Under the pieces are notes generated by a model. It made no database searches, was not told where the DNA came from, and was given only the letters and a program-made list of their open reading frames with translations. The position numbers and the translations under genes are program-made. A stretch of 64,000 bases of DNA from Nematostella vectensis (taxonomy: Eukaryota > Cnidaria > Anthozoa > Actiniaria > Edwardsiidae), in contig NC_064035.1 in NCBI RefSeq assembly GCF_932526225.1, positions 9,659,296 through 9,723,295 of the forward strand, read 5' to 3'. This document shows, in pieces, positions 50,901 to 61,910 of this stretch; the stretch's first letter is position 1, and each line of letters begins with the position of its first letter.

Positions 50901-53900
50901 GCGTAGCTGCCCGTCTGCCATGATCGCAATTCGGTCTCCAAGGAAATCCGCTTCATCCCTAGAGAAAAAAACATGATAGAATAAATTTATTTTATTGGGA
51001 AAAACTTTAAGTTAAACATTAATTGCGGTTGGGAGTATAAGAGTTCTTGAAGTTTTTTTATCCCACTTATATGCTCAACAACAACGGTAAGAAGTATTTT
51101 GTAAGCTTCGCATAAAGTGACTATCGGCATAAACACGAAATTCCTACTCACATGAAGTGTGTCGTGAGAATCACCGTCTTGCCAGCTTTGTGCTTGAGTA
51201 ACAGGTCCCATGTGGCCCGCCTTGCGTAAGGGTCCATTCCAGATGTGGGCTCATCCAAAAACACGGTTTCCGAGCCTCCGACAAGAGCAATTGCACAGCT
51301 GTAAAACACATAATTGCCTCATTTAGTATTCCGATGAACGTATACAATATCGATGAACTAGAGTCTCTGAACGGTTACAAATAAAAATTAGATCGTTATA
51401 TCGAGCAATCAGGTAAGTAACGCCGCCCAACATTACCCAATTTAGCAGTACTATAGGAAGAAGTAGTTAGTCGACAATTATGATGACACATCAGCTCCAC
51501 CTGCACTATAGTGACCCTTACTTGAGCTTTCTCTTCATGCCTCCTGACAGCTCACTAGATTTTGCTTTCCTCTTATCCAAAAGCTGAAGATCAGTAATCA
51601 TCTGGAGAACCTCATCTTTGGCAGCTTGGCCGTACTTTCCCTGCAAAGAGTAGCAAGCAGGTTGTGCAACTGTTAATCTTTTAAAGCATAACTGTTAAAG
51701 CATTTAATGCAACGTTGTGATCAAAGTTTCTAATACGTCTCTGGTTGTGGCATCCACTTACCTTCAAGTTGATAAAGAATTCGAGATGTTCCTCTACGGT
51801 CAGGCGATCAAAGAGTACGTTGTGCTGGGGGCAGAGACCCAAACTCTCCCGAATTCCATCAATGTCGGTGAGAATGCTCTTGTTGTCGATCATAGCAGAG
51901 CCAGAAGTGGGCGTGAACAGTCCTGTTAGGATAGACATTGTGGTCGTCTTGCCAGCTCCGTTGTGTCCAAGAAGAGCTGTTATCTGCCCTTTGTACATGT
52001 TGAGGCTGAGATTGTCCACTGCTACTTTGGAACCGGTGGAGCCCTACATAGAACACAAACATTTGGGTTCAATCAAAACAGAGCTTTAGGGTTTAGTCCC
52101 CCCTCTAAAACCCAACAATACAATCCTCCAGATTCGCCTCCTTTGTAGAAACAAATGCTGCCAAGGGCCAGCCCTTCTTTAAAATAATAAATCCTTGAGC
52201 ATCAGAATAAGTGACAGAATAGCAATAACTGTGGGAGTGGACGCAAAGAGCTCCATACCTTAAACACTTTTCTGAGATCCTTAATTTGGACGCCGATAGC
52301 GAGATCTGTTGGTTCATCCTCAATGGCTGGATTATTCTCTGTCTTGACATCCCCAAGTTCCTGAAACATTGCAGGAGTTTAAAAATACATTTGCGAAGGG
52401 TGAACTGATGAGAGAAATCAAGGCTATCAATAAACTTAAAAGGTTTATTGACAGTCTTGGCCGTTTTTCCTGGATGCAAACGGTGCTAACCCTGAAAAAT
52501 GGACATAAGCTGCCTTCAAGCCAGTACTTACTCTTTCAAGTCCGGCTTCCACGACATCGTCATGCGAGAATCCGCACCAATATGACTTCATAAAGGGAAA
52601 GTAGAAGGGCTTTGGGATGCCATACTGTCCAGGGAAAACTGTACTAATGTACCTGAAAAACAAAAATAGAGGTATTCACTCTATTGTCTTTTTTGCGGAT
52701 CTCTGAGGTGAGCATGTGAAGCCCCCACACACGCAGTCTATATTTTTCCAATCTTTGAGCTTATTTTCATAATCTTTTGGCCTCATTTTTCCGATCCCCG
52801 GGCTCATTTTCCCAATCCCTTTGAGCTCATTTTCAAAGTCCCTCGGGCTTGTTATACAAGCTAGCAGATCTAAGGTCTTCTAATCTCTCACCACCCAAGT
52901 AAAAAAAAGGCAAAACCAGTGAGTCTCTTTCTTTCAACAGCCAACATTTTTTATCCTTAGTTAATAAATATGTCAGTTTTATTTGCGTCTTCATTCATTA
53001 AGAGCCATGTGTATTGTATTATCTGCCATCAAATGAACAAATGTAATCATCATTATTGTAAGCATCATGACTCTTACCATGTCAAGATTAAATAGACAAG
53101 ACTGCTGATGATCATCATGCCTAACACCCAAGCGAGGCTGAAGTGATCGTCCGCAGATGGTGAGGAGGCCAGGTTACTAAAGGAAGCCCCCGTCTTGAAG
53201 CCCTCAAGCCGTGCGATTAGCGTGGCACCGATTCCCAAGCACGTGTTGGGCAGCAAACACATCGACGCTTTGGCACTCCTGCAATACACATTCCATACAT
53301 CGTCAAAAAAGGTTAAAACATATCATTAAAAGCAAAAATATAATTTTCTTTTAGTCGATCTAATGCGACACAATATGCTTTTTATAAAGTGTTTTTTTTT
53401 TCAATCACCCCATGATAGCACTAACTTATATTCACAATTTACCAAGCCAAAATTAATTTATTTTATGTTCCCTTGACTTGAATATCAATGTTGGATCATC
53501 ACTCTTTGCTTCATGGGTTGATGAGAACCATTTTATACCCCAAAAATGATAAAAAAGTCGTCCAATCTGGAACCTTGTGTATTTGCATCTCAAAAAGTAT
53601 GACAGGAAAGCTGATTAAAAAAACATTCGATGTCGATCAACCACTACTTTATCATTGTTTATAATTAAAAATACAACGGCTTATTTGGCAAGGAAACTTT
53701 TAAATAACAACTTGCGAATGAAGTCTGATACCTTATTGACAATTTTTGATTAAAAATATCTTGCGGTTACTCGCTTGCATAAGCTGGTGGAAATGGATGC
53801 CTTTTGTGACTCGGCATTGAGCGAAAGTAGGAAATTCGGAAGTGATTGGTCTTCTTTTTCTTTTTGGCTTTTCAATAATTGGCTTGTATTTTAATAGTTC

Positions 53901-56900
53901 AGAAATTATGAATTTCCCGGCTTATTTCCATTATTTCATACTTACTGGCTGAGAGTGTCATAATTCTCGTTTTGAGCGAGCAGTTGGTAGGGCAGAAGTG
54001 CAGCGTACCATAGCACAGACCCAAACAGCATACTCAAGGTTGGGTTAGAGAAAAAGACGCTAAAAATAAGAGAAAATTCTTTAGAAGTTTAAGGAAACCT
54101 AGGACTTCTGGTTAGACCTAGGTTAGACATATATGGGTAATCACAAAAACAGTAGATAAAAGCATGAATATCACTTACCTGATGAAAAAGCAGTAGGAGA
54201 TCATGGAGATTATGTAGCAAAGGAAGAAGAGAAATACAACTATCCCATTGGAAAACTCGAAGATCTTCAGTACCTTTAATACAGATTTAGCATTAAAAAA
54301 CATACAATGTCATACCACTGCCATCAACATCAATAAGCCTACTATTGTCTAATAAAGAATCGAATAGTTTTACTTATTTCTTTTTTTGTTAGTCAACTTT
54401 CGATCTTTGTTCCAGCAAAAGTAAGGTGTAGTGACAAGCCCCATCTCTAATCGCAAAGAGTGCCAGCATAGCCACAGGTAGCCCAAGCTTTTTCTTTGTC
54501 CCTATCGATTTTACGGTAAACATAGGGCGAAAATCAAAATTAGTGAAAAATAAAAAACAACGAACGTTCGTTTAAAGTTTCAAATCGTGAATCTTTCATC
54601 TTGAAAAAGGCGCTTTAATACGACCAAAGAACACGCAAAATGTTAACATAAACACAACACTAGACTACACACGTCTTGTTTTTTATTTTTCACTAATCTA
54701 GATTTTCGCCCTATGTTTACCGTAAAATCGATAGGGACAAAGAAAAACTTGGGCTACCTGTGGCATAGCTTGGACAAAAAGGCCAACATTGCTGATCCAG
54801 CAATGCTGTCGCTGGTTGCAGGAGATGTTTTAATGAAGTTTGCCAACGTTTCCCTTTTATTGTGGTTATTGAGCTTATTGTTGATGGCATTATTTCCAAA
54901 GGGTTTAATGCTACTATAGGGTAAATACCTTGACGAATATCGTGATGATTATGATTGTGAAGCCAAGGAAAAGCAAGCACTTGATAAACCAAGCTGACCA
55001 GTGAATCCAGTTACTCAGTCCCATCATCTTCATTGACTCTTTTAACCTCTGCTGCTTCTCAAAAACAAGTTCCTACAACCACACACAAATTCATAAATCT
55101 ATATTTTGTTTTCTCTTGCGTTTCATTAGATTTTCTACCCTCAACATTCCACCATTGGAGACCTTACAATAAGACAACTACATGTTTCACCTAAAAACTC
55201 ATTATCACAATGTAAGTGGATGATGAAATTTTCAAATTTGCTTTAAATTTTTTAAAACACAATAACTACATAAGGTTCATGTATGAACAGGTCTTTCGAA
55301 TTGTTTGTGAAGGGTTATATTTTGTGGTTGGTAAAACTATGACTTCAACTTTATTATTATTTTATTCTTATTTTTTATTTTTTTTATTTTTTGCTGAACA
55401 AAACCCAAAAACATACCACCACATAGTACATTGGTTAAAAAGGTGTTACCTTGATAATGGACACAGCAGAATAGATAAAGGCCAGTGTTAGCAAGAGTGG
55501 CAGAAGGTTAGCCACCGTCTGGACAAAAAAGTCTTGCACATAACCAGGGTATGGGAGTTGCTATAAAAATTGAAAGAAAAAATTAGTATATATAAGATAA
55601 ATCTACTTTACGTGTATAAAATGCAACATAATAAAAGTAGATAATCGCTCAAGCTATAAATTAACACAAGGTTGAAAAGTATGTCGTACCCCTGTGTAAA
55701 ACAGAGCTTTTGCTCTGATGAGACGCTTACACACAGAGATATACAACTACTTTCCCACACTAGACCATCTAGTTTTTGTACAGGTTGTCTGTAGTTTTTC
55801 TAGGTATACCATTTAGAAAATCATTCAACCTTGTATTTACACTAAAGTTATATCCTACAAAACAACTTAGTAGACTTGCAACCTTTTGCCAGACAAAATA
55901 ATTGAGATATGTGTGCTCTCAAAATAAATATGTGCATACGATTAGAATAGAATCCCCTTCTCATTAACCTCACCTTGATGTTCATTGGGTATGCAAAGGG
56001 AAATGGAAGACTTGCTTTTGCTTGAATGATGGCCATGTCAATTGCATATTGTAAAATAGCAAATCCCGAAAAGGTGTAGAAACTGATAAGAAAGGTGCAT
56101 TTTTAAAACATCAATCTAACATTTAACAAAGTCTTTTATATTATACAACACAGCTTTGTAATCTTATCTATAACTCAACATGAACAAATAATTCTAAGGT
56201 TTGTAAAAAGTGTCCAACCTATAGACTTCTGAAATAGAAATTTTACAAGACTCATACCCCCTAAACAAATGATATATCCCTCAAATCATCCTCATCAATA
56301 AAGGTAAAAATTGAACAAACCATTTGAAATTCTGAAAGTCATTGAAAATTTACAAAAAAACATGAAGTGAAGAAATTCCTTTAAAATACATTGAGTTTCA
56401 AAGAAATAAAAAAGAAATATATTAAATATATTTTCCCAATCAAAGGAGCTGAACCAGAACAGCAAATACTGAGGTATTTAAGCATACTTGGTGGTTCTGG
56501 CTCCAATGCCTTGAAAGTTTGGGTATGTTCTCTCTGTTCTCCAGGTTTTACGTTCTCCTGCACTGGAGTGTGGCATCCGAAGGGTGTACTTTACCACCTT
56601 AGGAAGTGATAGCTTGTCCTTCTCAACGTCAAACACAACAGCTAAAAAATAACATTCATCATCAGTAAACCGTATACTCAAGCACAACCATATGTGCAAT
56701 CCAGGGGTGCACAGTTCTTTTGTGGTGAAAACTTTAGTGGGGTTTTTAATGGGTGTAGAAAACTTTGTGGGCGATTTTACCCTTTCAGTAATAGTGAGGC
56801 AAAAGGATGATGTATAGGCAATGGATAATGCAACTCAAAATGATGTGCAATCAGGTTTGTTTGGGAAAGTGCTAAAAAGTCACATATTTTTTGGTATAGA

Positions 56901-59900
56901 ATTTATGGTTTGGTATTTGGCATTGTGTGTACAGTTTCTTTCGCAAGTACTTTTATGGTATGACATTTAGGGCTTCGTCTGAACCCCCCCTCCCCCCTGC
57001 TCCCCCATCATGTTTATTACACTATTCCCCAGAACTCTGTTTGAGTAAGCCAACCCTATCTCCTGCATACACTGTTAGCAGTAAAAAATGTAAGGTGACT
57101 TTTAATGGAAAAAGAAACATATAAACAACCATGCGATCATACGATAATCCCTCTACAATATCAATGGATAATTTATATTCTATAGTTATTCCACATCCAT
57201 AATACACAATACAAATACCCATTGTACAGTATTTTCCAGTGGTCTAACTACCATTTGACAATGACAATATACAGACAAATTCTACTCATGGATTCCCTGC
57301 TAGCAGAGGCCTCTTTTCTCTGTATTTCACTGGGCTGGAGTTCGCGAGGAAAAGATGCCTCTGCCATGGGTCGAAACTGTTTCTTTCGCGCATGCGTGAG
57401 CGTTAATAAGCGACCGACGTGCCAAAACCCGTACCATCACGCGAAAGCTGTTAATATGCTAATATGCTTTGCATGGGTTTAGTCGGAAATCATGAATCAA
57501 ACTCCGGTTAGTTCTCCTCTTCGAAAAAAGAAAACAACTGTTCAATTTCAATCACCTAAAACGTCACTAAAAAGATTGAACAACAAACGCAGCAAAGACG
57601 AGTTTTGTCTTGTTTGTGGGATTAATTATAAGACATCTGGGCAGGCGAGTTTCTTCAATGTAAATATCGCACAGTTGGATTCTAAGAAAATGTTACAAAA
57701 CTTTTTGGTAAACTTAGATCAGCTATTCCCAGAAGAATATGCAAAACCTGTAAACGGAAGATTGACTCGTAAGTCAAAAGAAAGAAAAATCTGAATGAAG
57801 ACAAGGCATTGAATGGCTTCTTTTATAATTCGCCGAGTGATATTTCTACGGAGGACGCCGTTTCGAATGCGGGCTTATTATCCAACAGCGGATATACACT
57901 TCACGCATGCGCTAGTCATTGTGGGCTCAAAACTTGTCCAGTAATTAATGAACGGAGCATGCGCTCTGGATCTCCCGTCCACGATCGTGGACGGCGGTTT
58001 GATCAAACGAACTTGCGACCCATGGCAGAGGTATCTTTTCCTCGCGAACTCCAGCCCAGCGAAATACAGAGAAAAGAGGCCTCTGCTAGCAGGGAAACTC
58101 ATGGACAAAATTCTTTGAAAATGTAAATAGATGGATTAATGTGCATCTACAGTAGATATGCTGTAAGAGTCCTACCTGCTAAGTATTTATCTTCATGCTC
58201 AGCTACCTCAGCAACCATTTGCTCTACTGAAGTCCAATCTTTGTTATGCACCATACTCCTGTTTACAACCTTAATATTCATTGTTGAAGCCACACTCGAC
58301 ATCAGACCAGAGACTAAATCATTGGGCAAAAAAATAATAATAATACAGTATGTAAGTAAGCATCCATAAAAGAACTATAGACAAAGTTCCATTGTCCTGC
58401 GGCAAAAAAGCCTTATCATAGCTTTTCCAAACATAGGATCTTTGATGCACTAAAGATTGATCGATTTTGCCGACGATCATCCACTGTTTTTATCGGAGTC
58501 CCCCCCCCTTTGTCAAAGACCCGTTATTGTTAAAAACATGTGCTGATTGAAATGGGAATAGAGAAGGGAATCTAACACAAGGACGGGCTGTAACTATACC
58601 TGCTGGACCTGAGGGGTGGTAGGCAAGTGCCAGGGAGTCGTTTACAGAAACATTCTGTCCTAGCAACCTTGTCCTCATATTCATTTGTAGTTGTGTTGGC
58701 ATGGCTACACTGGACAATGGCTTGTATGATGCTGGAAATAAAATGAACCTATGTTAGTTAGAAAAGGGGGGAAATAATTATAAAAAATGTCATATGTATT
58801 TTGCAGCATTAAGGGTTGGGATATTTCTCATTACTTAGCGATTTGGTTAGGCGGGCGTGAAGATCCGGGAACTTCGCACTTTTAGGCGGGAAAATCGATT
58901 GGCGGGAAAACAATTTACACAAGCACGATATTTTCAAGCTTCGAAAACAAACGCCGAAACTGGCGAGAAAAATGTAATAAAACAGTAAATACTACTATGA
59001 TTTTCACCTAGGGCACATCTACTTAGCGACCTGAAGTGCTGATTTGAGCAAGAAAAAAGTTGTTATAATGCATATTTCACTGTTAAAAAGGGAGAGAAAA
59101 GTCAATATTTTGATAACAAAATTCTTTCACAACATTCGCATTTGTAACCAGGCTTTATCACAATATTCAATTGCACATCCCTAGATAATTCTACTTCCCC
59201 TTTGCATTTCCAACTCTATAATCTTTGAGAAGAGGGAACTATGATAGCGATTTTTTTAGGCAAAGAATATTCACCTAGTTGCCGTCTACAAAACTATACG
59301 TATCGTTTTTCCAATATTTAAAAAAAAATAAAGAAATCATTCAATAAAGAGTGGAAAAATAAAAATTATAAATGTGCGAAAATTTTATTATTTGGCAGAA
59401 TCCAAAATGCATATGTAACTTTGTAGGAAACTCTCACAAATAATATTATAAAACTACATTTATCATTGCAGATACTTCAACAGCATTGATAAACAATGAC
59501 ACCATGCCTAAATATGTTTTATTTCACAATTATTTGGCGGATTTATAGCGTTTCAAAGTTTCCTTAGCAACGGCCCTGAGAGAAATGTCCTAATGTAAAT
59601 ACATTCGAAGGCAGTTAGCAAGGAAGGGTTAAGGGTGGGCTAGCCTCCTATAAAATAGGTAATATATATTATAAAATATAATAAACAGTACTATGTATAT
59701 AGGTACAAGAAAAGGTATGTATATACAAAAGAAGTTAAGAGAAAATGATTTAATACTATTTTACACTAGAGATTTAACAAGATTAGGTGTTTTTAAAAGA
59801 TTTTAAAATTTCCCTTGTTTCATGCCCCCAGGACCTTCTTGAAGGTCCCCCCCCCCCCCCCCCCCCCGTCAACCACCACCACTTTTTGAAGCATTCTAAT

Positions 59901-61498
59901 CAAAATTTAATTCGTTGAGATTTTGAAGAGCTTTATTGAAATACTGTAAAGGTCATACTCACAGAAGCAAATATCTTCTGGCTTCAAGAAGATCCTACAA
60001 TGTGGAAAAATGACAGTAAGTATAGAAATGCCTTATTCCCTAAAATTACAAAAAACATTTGGGTTTTTTTAGTTCTCTCCCTTTTTGGTGTGATTTCTTT
60101 TACCAGTACCCCTTTTACAATCCGCTTTTACAGTATACCCCTTTTACAATCAATCGTAGTCCATTGTAAATTGACTAACTGTAAAATTTAACGTTTAAAT
60201 GTGTTTCAGCTTTTACTGTGTCTATAATAAATCTAATTTATGACAATGAACTTGAAAGCAAAGACGCCATATTGCTTTTTCTTCACATTTATTTGGTGGA
60301 TAAGACTTTATCTGACCTCTATCATCCGGATAACTTCGGGCTTTATGCGACCGAAACAATCCGGTAGATAAGACTTATCCAAGCTTTGTGCAACTAGTCC
60401 CAGGGTTTCAGTAACCTTTTATTTCTTTACATGGATATACACAATGGTAGAAACTGGCAGTGATAAACTGCAGGGACAAGATTCAGCACAATAAAGTGTC
60501 TACATCTGTGTTTGCAACTTAACCCAGTATCCACACTGTTCATATTTGAAAACACAATGTGCAAACAAAATGATAAAGATTTCAACATTCAGTAAGGATG
60601 AGGATTATACTGTGTTGATGGAAATGGATTTTGTTGATAAAATAGCAAAAATGAACAGGGTCTAACCATATTGCTAATGGCTGACGTCATGAAAATAACA
60701 AACAATGTGAACCAGGTGTTAAAAAGGTGGTTTTAGCATCCTTCAGCATATTTTTTCTACGCCTACTGTATGCAAATTAATATTTTTTCCTGTTGTGTTA
60801 TATCATGCATGACAACTGCATGATATCTAACTTTTTTTTTTTAATTTGGTAATTAACAGAACGAAAACCATTGACCTTTAAAAAAACACAAACGGTAAGA
60901 GACACTAGCAAACTTCAACAAAAAGTAAGTACAGTATTTTTTTATACTTAACTTAACTTATTCCTAATATATTCAGCAGTTGGAATTAAGAGAATGTTGG
61001 TGTTGTTACGTAATGATTGGAAATGAGGGAAATCTCGTCTAAAATTGGCTTGTAGACTTACTTTGGTAGAATGAGAACAGATATAAGGACTATCGGAAGA
61101 AGGATTTCGAAAGCAGTCCCAATCGGCCGTCGAATCTGCAAACAATAATCGACTACAGTTTTACATAACTTGATATCTTTTACTTTGGAGTGTTTACGAT
61201 TATGTATTTGCTCAATTTCCAGGCCTACAGTTGATAGAGAACTTTAAAATAGTTTACACAATGACCACAATACACATAGACCTTCACTTTAAAACGGCGT
61301 TCTCTAAAATAACCCGCAAAATATGTGTTTCGCTATCATGGATGGAAGATAGTTCAGCGATATCTTTGGCATTTTAGATCTTAAATATAAGCAAACATCA
61401 CCAAATTTCCTTATTATTTACCCAGGAAAAGCTTTCGTTACCTGAAGTATGAAGTTTTTCCATAGCAGTAGCCTAAACTGGCGAAATCTGTTTGCCAT
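34374..61498 (-). CDS. ABCA3-type full ABC transporter, complete, 44 exons
   Basis: Full-length ABCA-subfamily lipid exporter, 1876 residues, closest in my reading to ABCA3. Exons on minus: 61498-61442, 61135-61062, 59994-59963, 58731-58600, 58313-58176, 56641-56488, 56082-55974, 55560-55450, 55072-54929, 54273-54179, 54059-53946, 53278-53078, 52652-52532, 52360-52259, 52043-51762, 51640-51522, 51298-51152, 50958-50869, 50571-50387, 50088-49983, 49063-48984, 48461-48175, 47755-47567, 47348-47266, 47045-46790, 46483-46358, 45565-45449, 44919-44755, 44231-44121, 43223-43123, 42709-42644, 42164-42026, 41451-41383, 40460-40368, 40099-40012, 39883-39780, 39282-39253, 39163-39006, 38820-38754, 38452-38349, 38081-37777, 35923-35751, 35398-35273, 34454-34374. 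Every phase agrees. N-terminus: [22 protein letters not shown]1: GHNGAGKT (about 554), [20 protein letters not shown]2: Walker A NGAGKTTT (about 1494), [23 protein letters not shown] Pro/Ala-rich linker (about 1665-1765) after NBD2 is unusual. Confidence 0.93.
34693..35213. repeat. 36-bp minisatellite in the last ABCA intron
   Basis: About 14 copies of a 36-bp unit (TAGTTTACTGACGAGCCAAG...) with variants GAGCC/GATCC and CTGAC/CAGAC. On the ABCA strand the unit contains AGCTTGG and CAGTAAA blocks that loosely recall the upstream exon end AGCTTGGAGCAG|GTAAAT (donor at 35272). The likeness is weaker than for the neighbouring arrays. The array starts about 55 bases after that donor. Confidence 0.9.
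35990..37776. repeat. 65-bp minisatellite built from an ABCA exon end plus splice donor
   Basis: Around 27 copies of a 65-bp unit (a few of 67-68 bp) fill nearly the whole intron between ABCA exons 41 and 42. On the gene strand a unit reads: acceptor-like CTTTTTAAACAG, then CCGGGATATCCAGTTCAGCG and ACCGG, then GTAAGTAGATGCACCCTGGG. The 25 bases before GTAAGTAG equal the last bases of exon 41, and the donor is the real donor at 37776. Most units keep both intact, so each could act as a decoy donor or a 29-base micro-exon. Identity between units is very high, implying recent homogenisation. Confidence 0.95.
38641..38770. repeat. Duplicated exon-end/donor segment after ABCA exon 39
   Basis: On the gene strand, exon 39 ends ATATTCTTG|GTGAGTAAACCACAGACAAC. 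Two downstream copies follow: TTTTTGGAAATTAAACCACA (about 38702) and TTCATGGAAATTAAACCACA (about 38665), each continuing GGCAACC. The copies keep the context but the donor GTGAGT has become GAAATT, so they are not usable splice sites. Confidence 0.65.
39346..39758. repeat. 28-bp minisatellite in ABCA intron 36
   Basis: Roughly 10 near-perfect copies of GGTATGGAGATCAAGGAGAT + GTCTGGGG (28 bp) plus degenerate flanking copies. It fills most of the intron between exons 36 and 37 and starts about 25 bases from the exon 36 donor. The run makes long open frames on both strands (for example 39372-39815) that are not genes. Confidence 0.92.
43626..43915. mobile_element. Inverted-repeat element in ABCA intron 29 (MITE-like)
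   Basis: Arms at 43626-43690 and 43848-43915 are near-perfect inverse copies, sharing CCAGTCAATCCCAGTAACTA and outer ends CCACAGG. The centre (about 155 bases) is AT-rich. The outer CCACAGG ends match those of the 292-bp MITE at 54472, so the two may be relatives. GCAT occurs next to both ends, but a clean target-site duplication is not certain. Confidence 0.6.
44310..44520 (+). repeat. Dispersed repeat, copy A (ABCA intron 28)
   Basis: Shares about 200 bases of diverged but collinear sequence with 53654-53862 in another intron of the same gene: blocks TTGTTTATAA, AAAAATACAACGG, GAAGTCTGAT, GACTCGGCATTGAGCG and GTGATTGG. Short plus-strand ORFs over it (44431-44640) are not genes. Type unknown. 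Confidence 0.6.
45740..46357. repeat. 44/91-bp minisatellite after ABCA exon 26, carrying copies of its exon end
   Basis: An array with a basic 44-bp period (TTCTGGGCATTGTTTGGAAG...) and a 91-bp higher-order unit. On the gene strand exon 26 ends CCAAACAATGCTCAGAATAAG with donor GTACAACTTATAGAC. The array holds three more copies of CAATGCTCAGAATAAG|GTACAACTTATGGAC, at boundaries 46267, 46176 and 46041 (the last altered to ATTAAG). Further 44-bp half-units keep the exon-like CCAAACAATGCCCAGAAC without the donor. Confidence 0.9.
46627..46808. repeat. Triplicated exon end plus splice donor of ABCA exon 25
   Basis: GTCTGGTACAGCAACCAG|GT (encoding VWYSNQ and the donor) occurs three times on the gene strand, with boundaries at 46790 (family-consistent exon end), 46733 and 46677, spaced 57 and 56 bases. 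All have intact GTACTA donors. A partial fourth copy lies at about 46631-46660. Using the middle donor would add 19 codons in frame; using the third would shift the frame. Confidence 0.85.
50700..50890. repeat. Duplicated exon end/donor segment after ABCA exon 18
   Basis: Exon 18 ends CCTGAAGAGCAG|GTATTTG at 50869. A 73-bp unit follows twice in the intron, each with TTATTCTGAGAGCAG|GTATTCCC (boundaries 50834 and 50761) and a shared block containing CACCAACATTTCCTTGAGAA. Both copies retain a good GCAG|GTATT donor. Confidence 0.8.
53654..53862 (+). repeat. Dispersed repeat, copy B (ABCA intron 11-12)
   Basis: Diverged relative of 44310-44520 in the same orientation, with the blocks listed there. 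It has about 20 extra bases before the GACTCGGCATTGAGCG block. No terminal repeats or coding potential seen. Confidence 0.6.
54472..54763. mobile_element. 292-bp MITE in ABCA intron 9, 5-bp duplication
   Basis: Terminal inverted repeats of about 60 bases run from CCACAGGTAGCCCAAG to its inverse at the right end, including TCGATTTTACGGTAAACATA. CATAG flanks both ends (54467-54471, 54764-54768). No ORF of note. The CCACAGG ends link it to the element at 43626-43915. Confidence 0.75.
57293..58096 (+). mobile_element. 804-bp Mutator-like element with internal ORF, in ABCA intron 5
   Basis: Inverted repeats of 81 bases (57293-57373 and 58016-58096) differ at only about two positions and start TTCCCTGCTAGCAGAGGCC. 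A perfect 9-bp duplication, ACTCATGGA, flanks the element (57284-57292 and 58097-58105). Long TIRs and 9-bp duplications fit the Mutator superfamily. The near-identical arms suggest recent activity. The interior is distinctly more GC-rich than the intron and carries a 100-codon ORF that is not a recognisable transposase. Confidence 0.85.
57492..57794 (+). CDS. ORF of unknown function inside the Mutator-like element
   Basis: A 100-codon frame starts [19 protein letters not shown]. It is strongly basic at both ends ([25 protein letters not shown]) with a central [13 protein letters not shown] motif containing one CxxC pair. Only one cysteine pair is present, so it is not a complete classical zinc finger. 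It may be a fragment of a captured host gene (Pack-MULE style) or a remnant of an element protein. It could form a first exon spliced to sequence beyond the stop. It is antisense to the ABCA gene. Confidence 0.4.
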   Translation: MNQTPVSSPLRKKKTTVQFQSPKTSLKRLNNKRSKDEFCLVCGINYKTSGQASFFNVNIAQLDSKKMLQNFLVNLDQLFPEEYAKPVNGRLTRKSKERKI

Positions 61499-61910
61499 GA
61501 TTGATGTCCGCCGATGGCGTATACCATCGAAACAAACCACCGAAAGTTTTTGAAAACACGGCTTTCTAAACACCTGCGTTAACCAGTGGTTGGTCTACCT
61601 GTGGTAATTATCAGGAATTAAACAAAAATCAAAAATCGTATGATAATAGATCACGTTTACAATAACCATTTGAGCTAGATTTGAGGGGAAGAAAATTATA
61701 GTAAGGCAATACTTTATTTTGGTACGACCATCGTAGTATATTTGCTTTTTCTTTGTTTTTTTCTTTTTAGGTCGATTTTTTTTGGATAGGTGGTCCTGCG
61801 TAAAACAGGGAGGGAGAATGGGCCGGGGGTAGAGGAACAGTGCCGAAAAGTAAGAGAAAGAGACCCATCAACCCGTAATGATATGCCTTTGCCGTCCAAC
61901 TCTGACTAAA
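61499..61910. promoter_or_regulatory. Shared divergent promoter interval, ABCA / ACSF3
   Basis: The ABCA start codon (minus, 61498) and the preferred ACSF3 start (plus, 61911) are about 410 bases apart with no gene between, so the 5' UTRs and promoters overlap or are shared. The interval is AT-rich with T tracts near 61740-61790 and no clear TATA box. Inferred from geometry only. Confidence 0.4.

Noticed and set aside
54713-54919. 68-codon plus-strand ORF
   Set aside because: Its first part is the right inverted repeat of a MITE; the rest is intronic with no domain.
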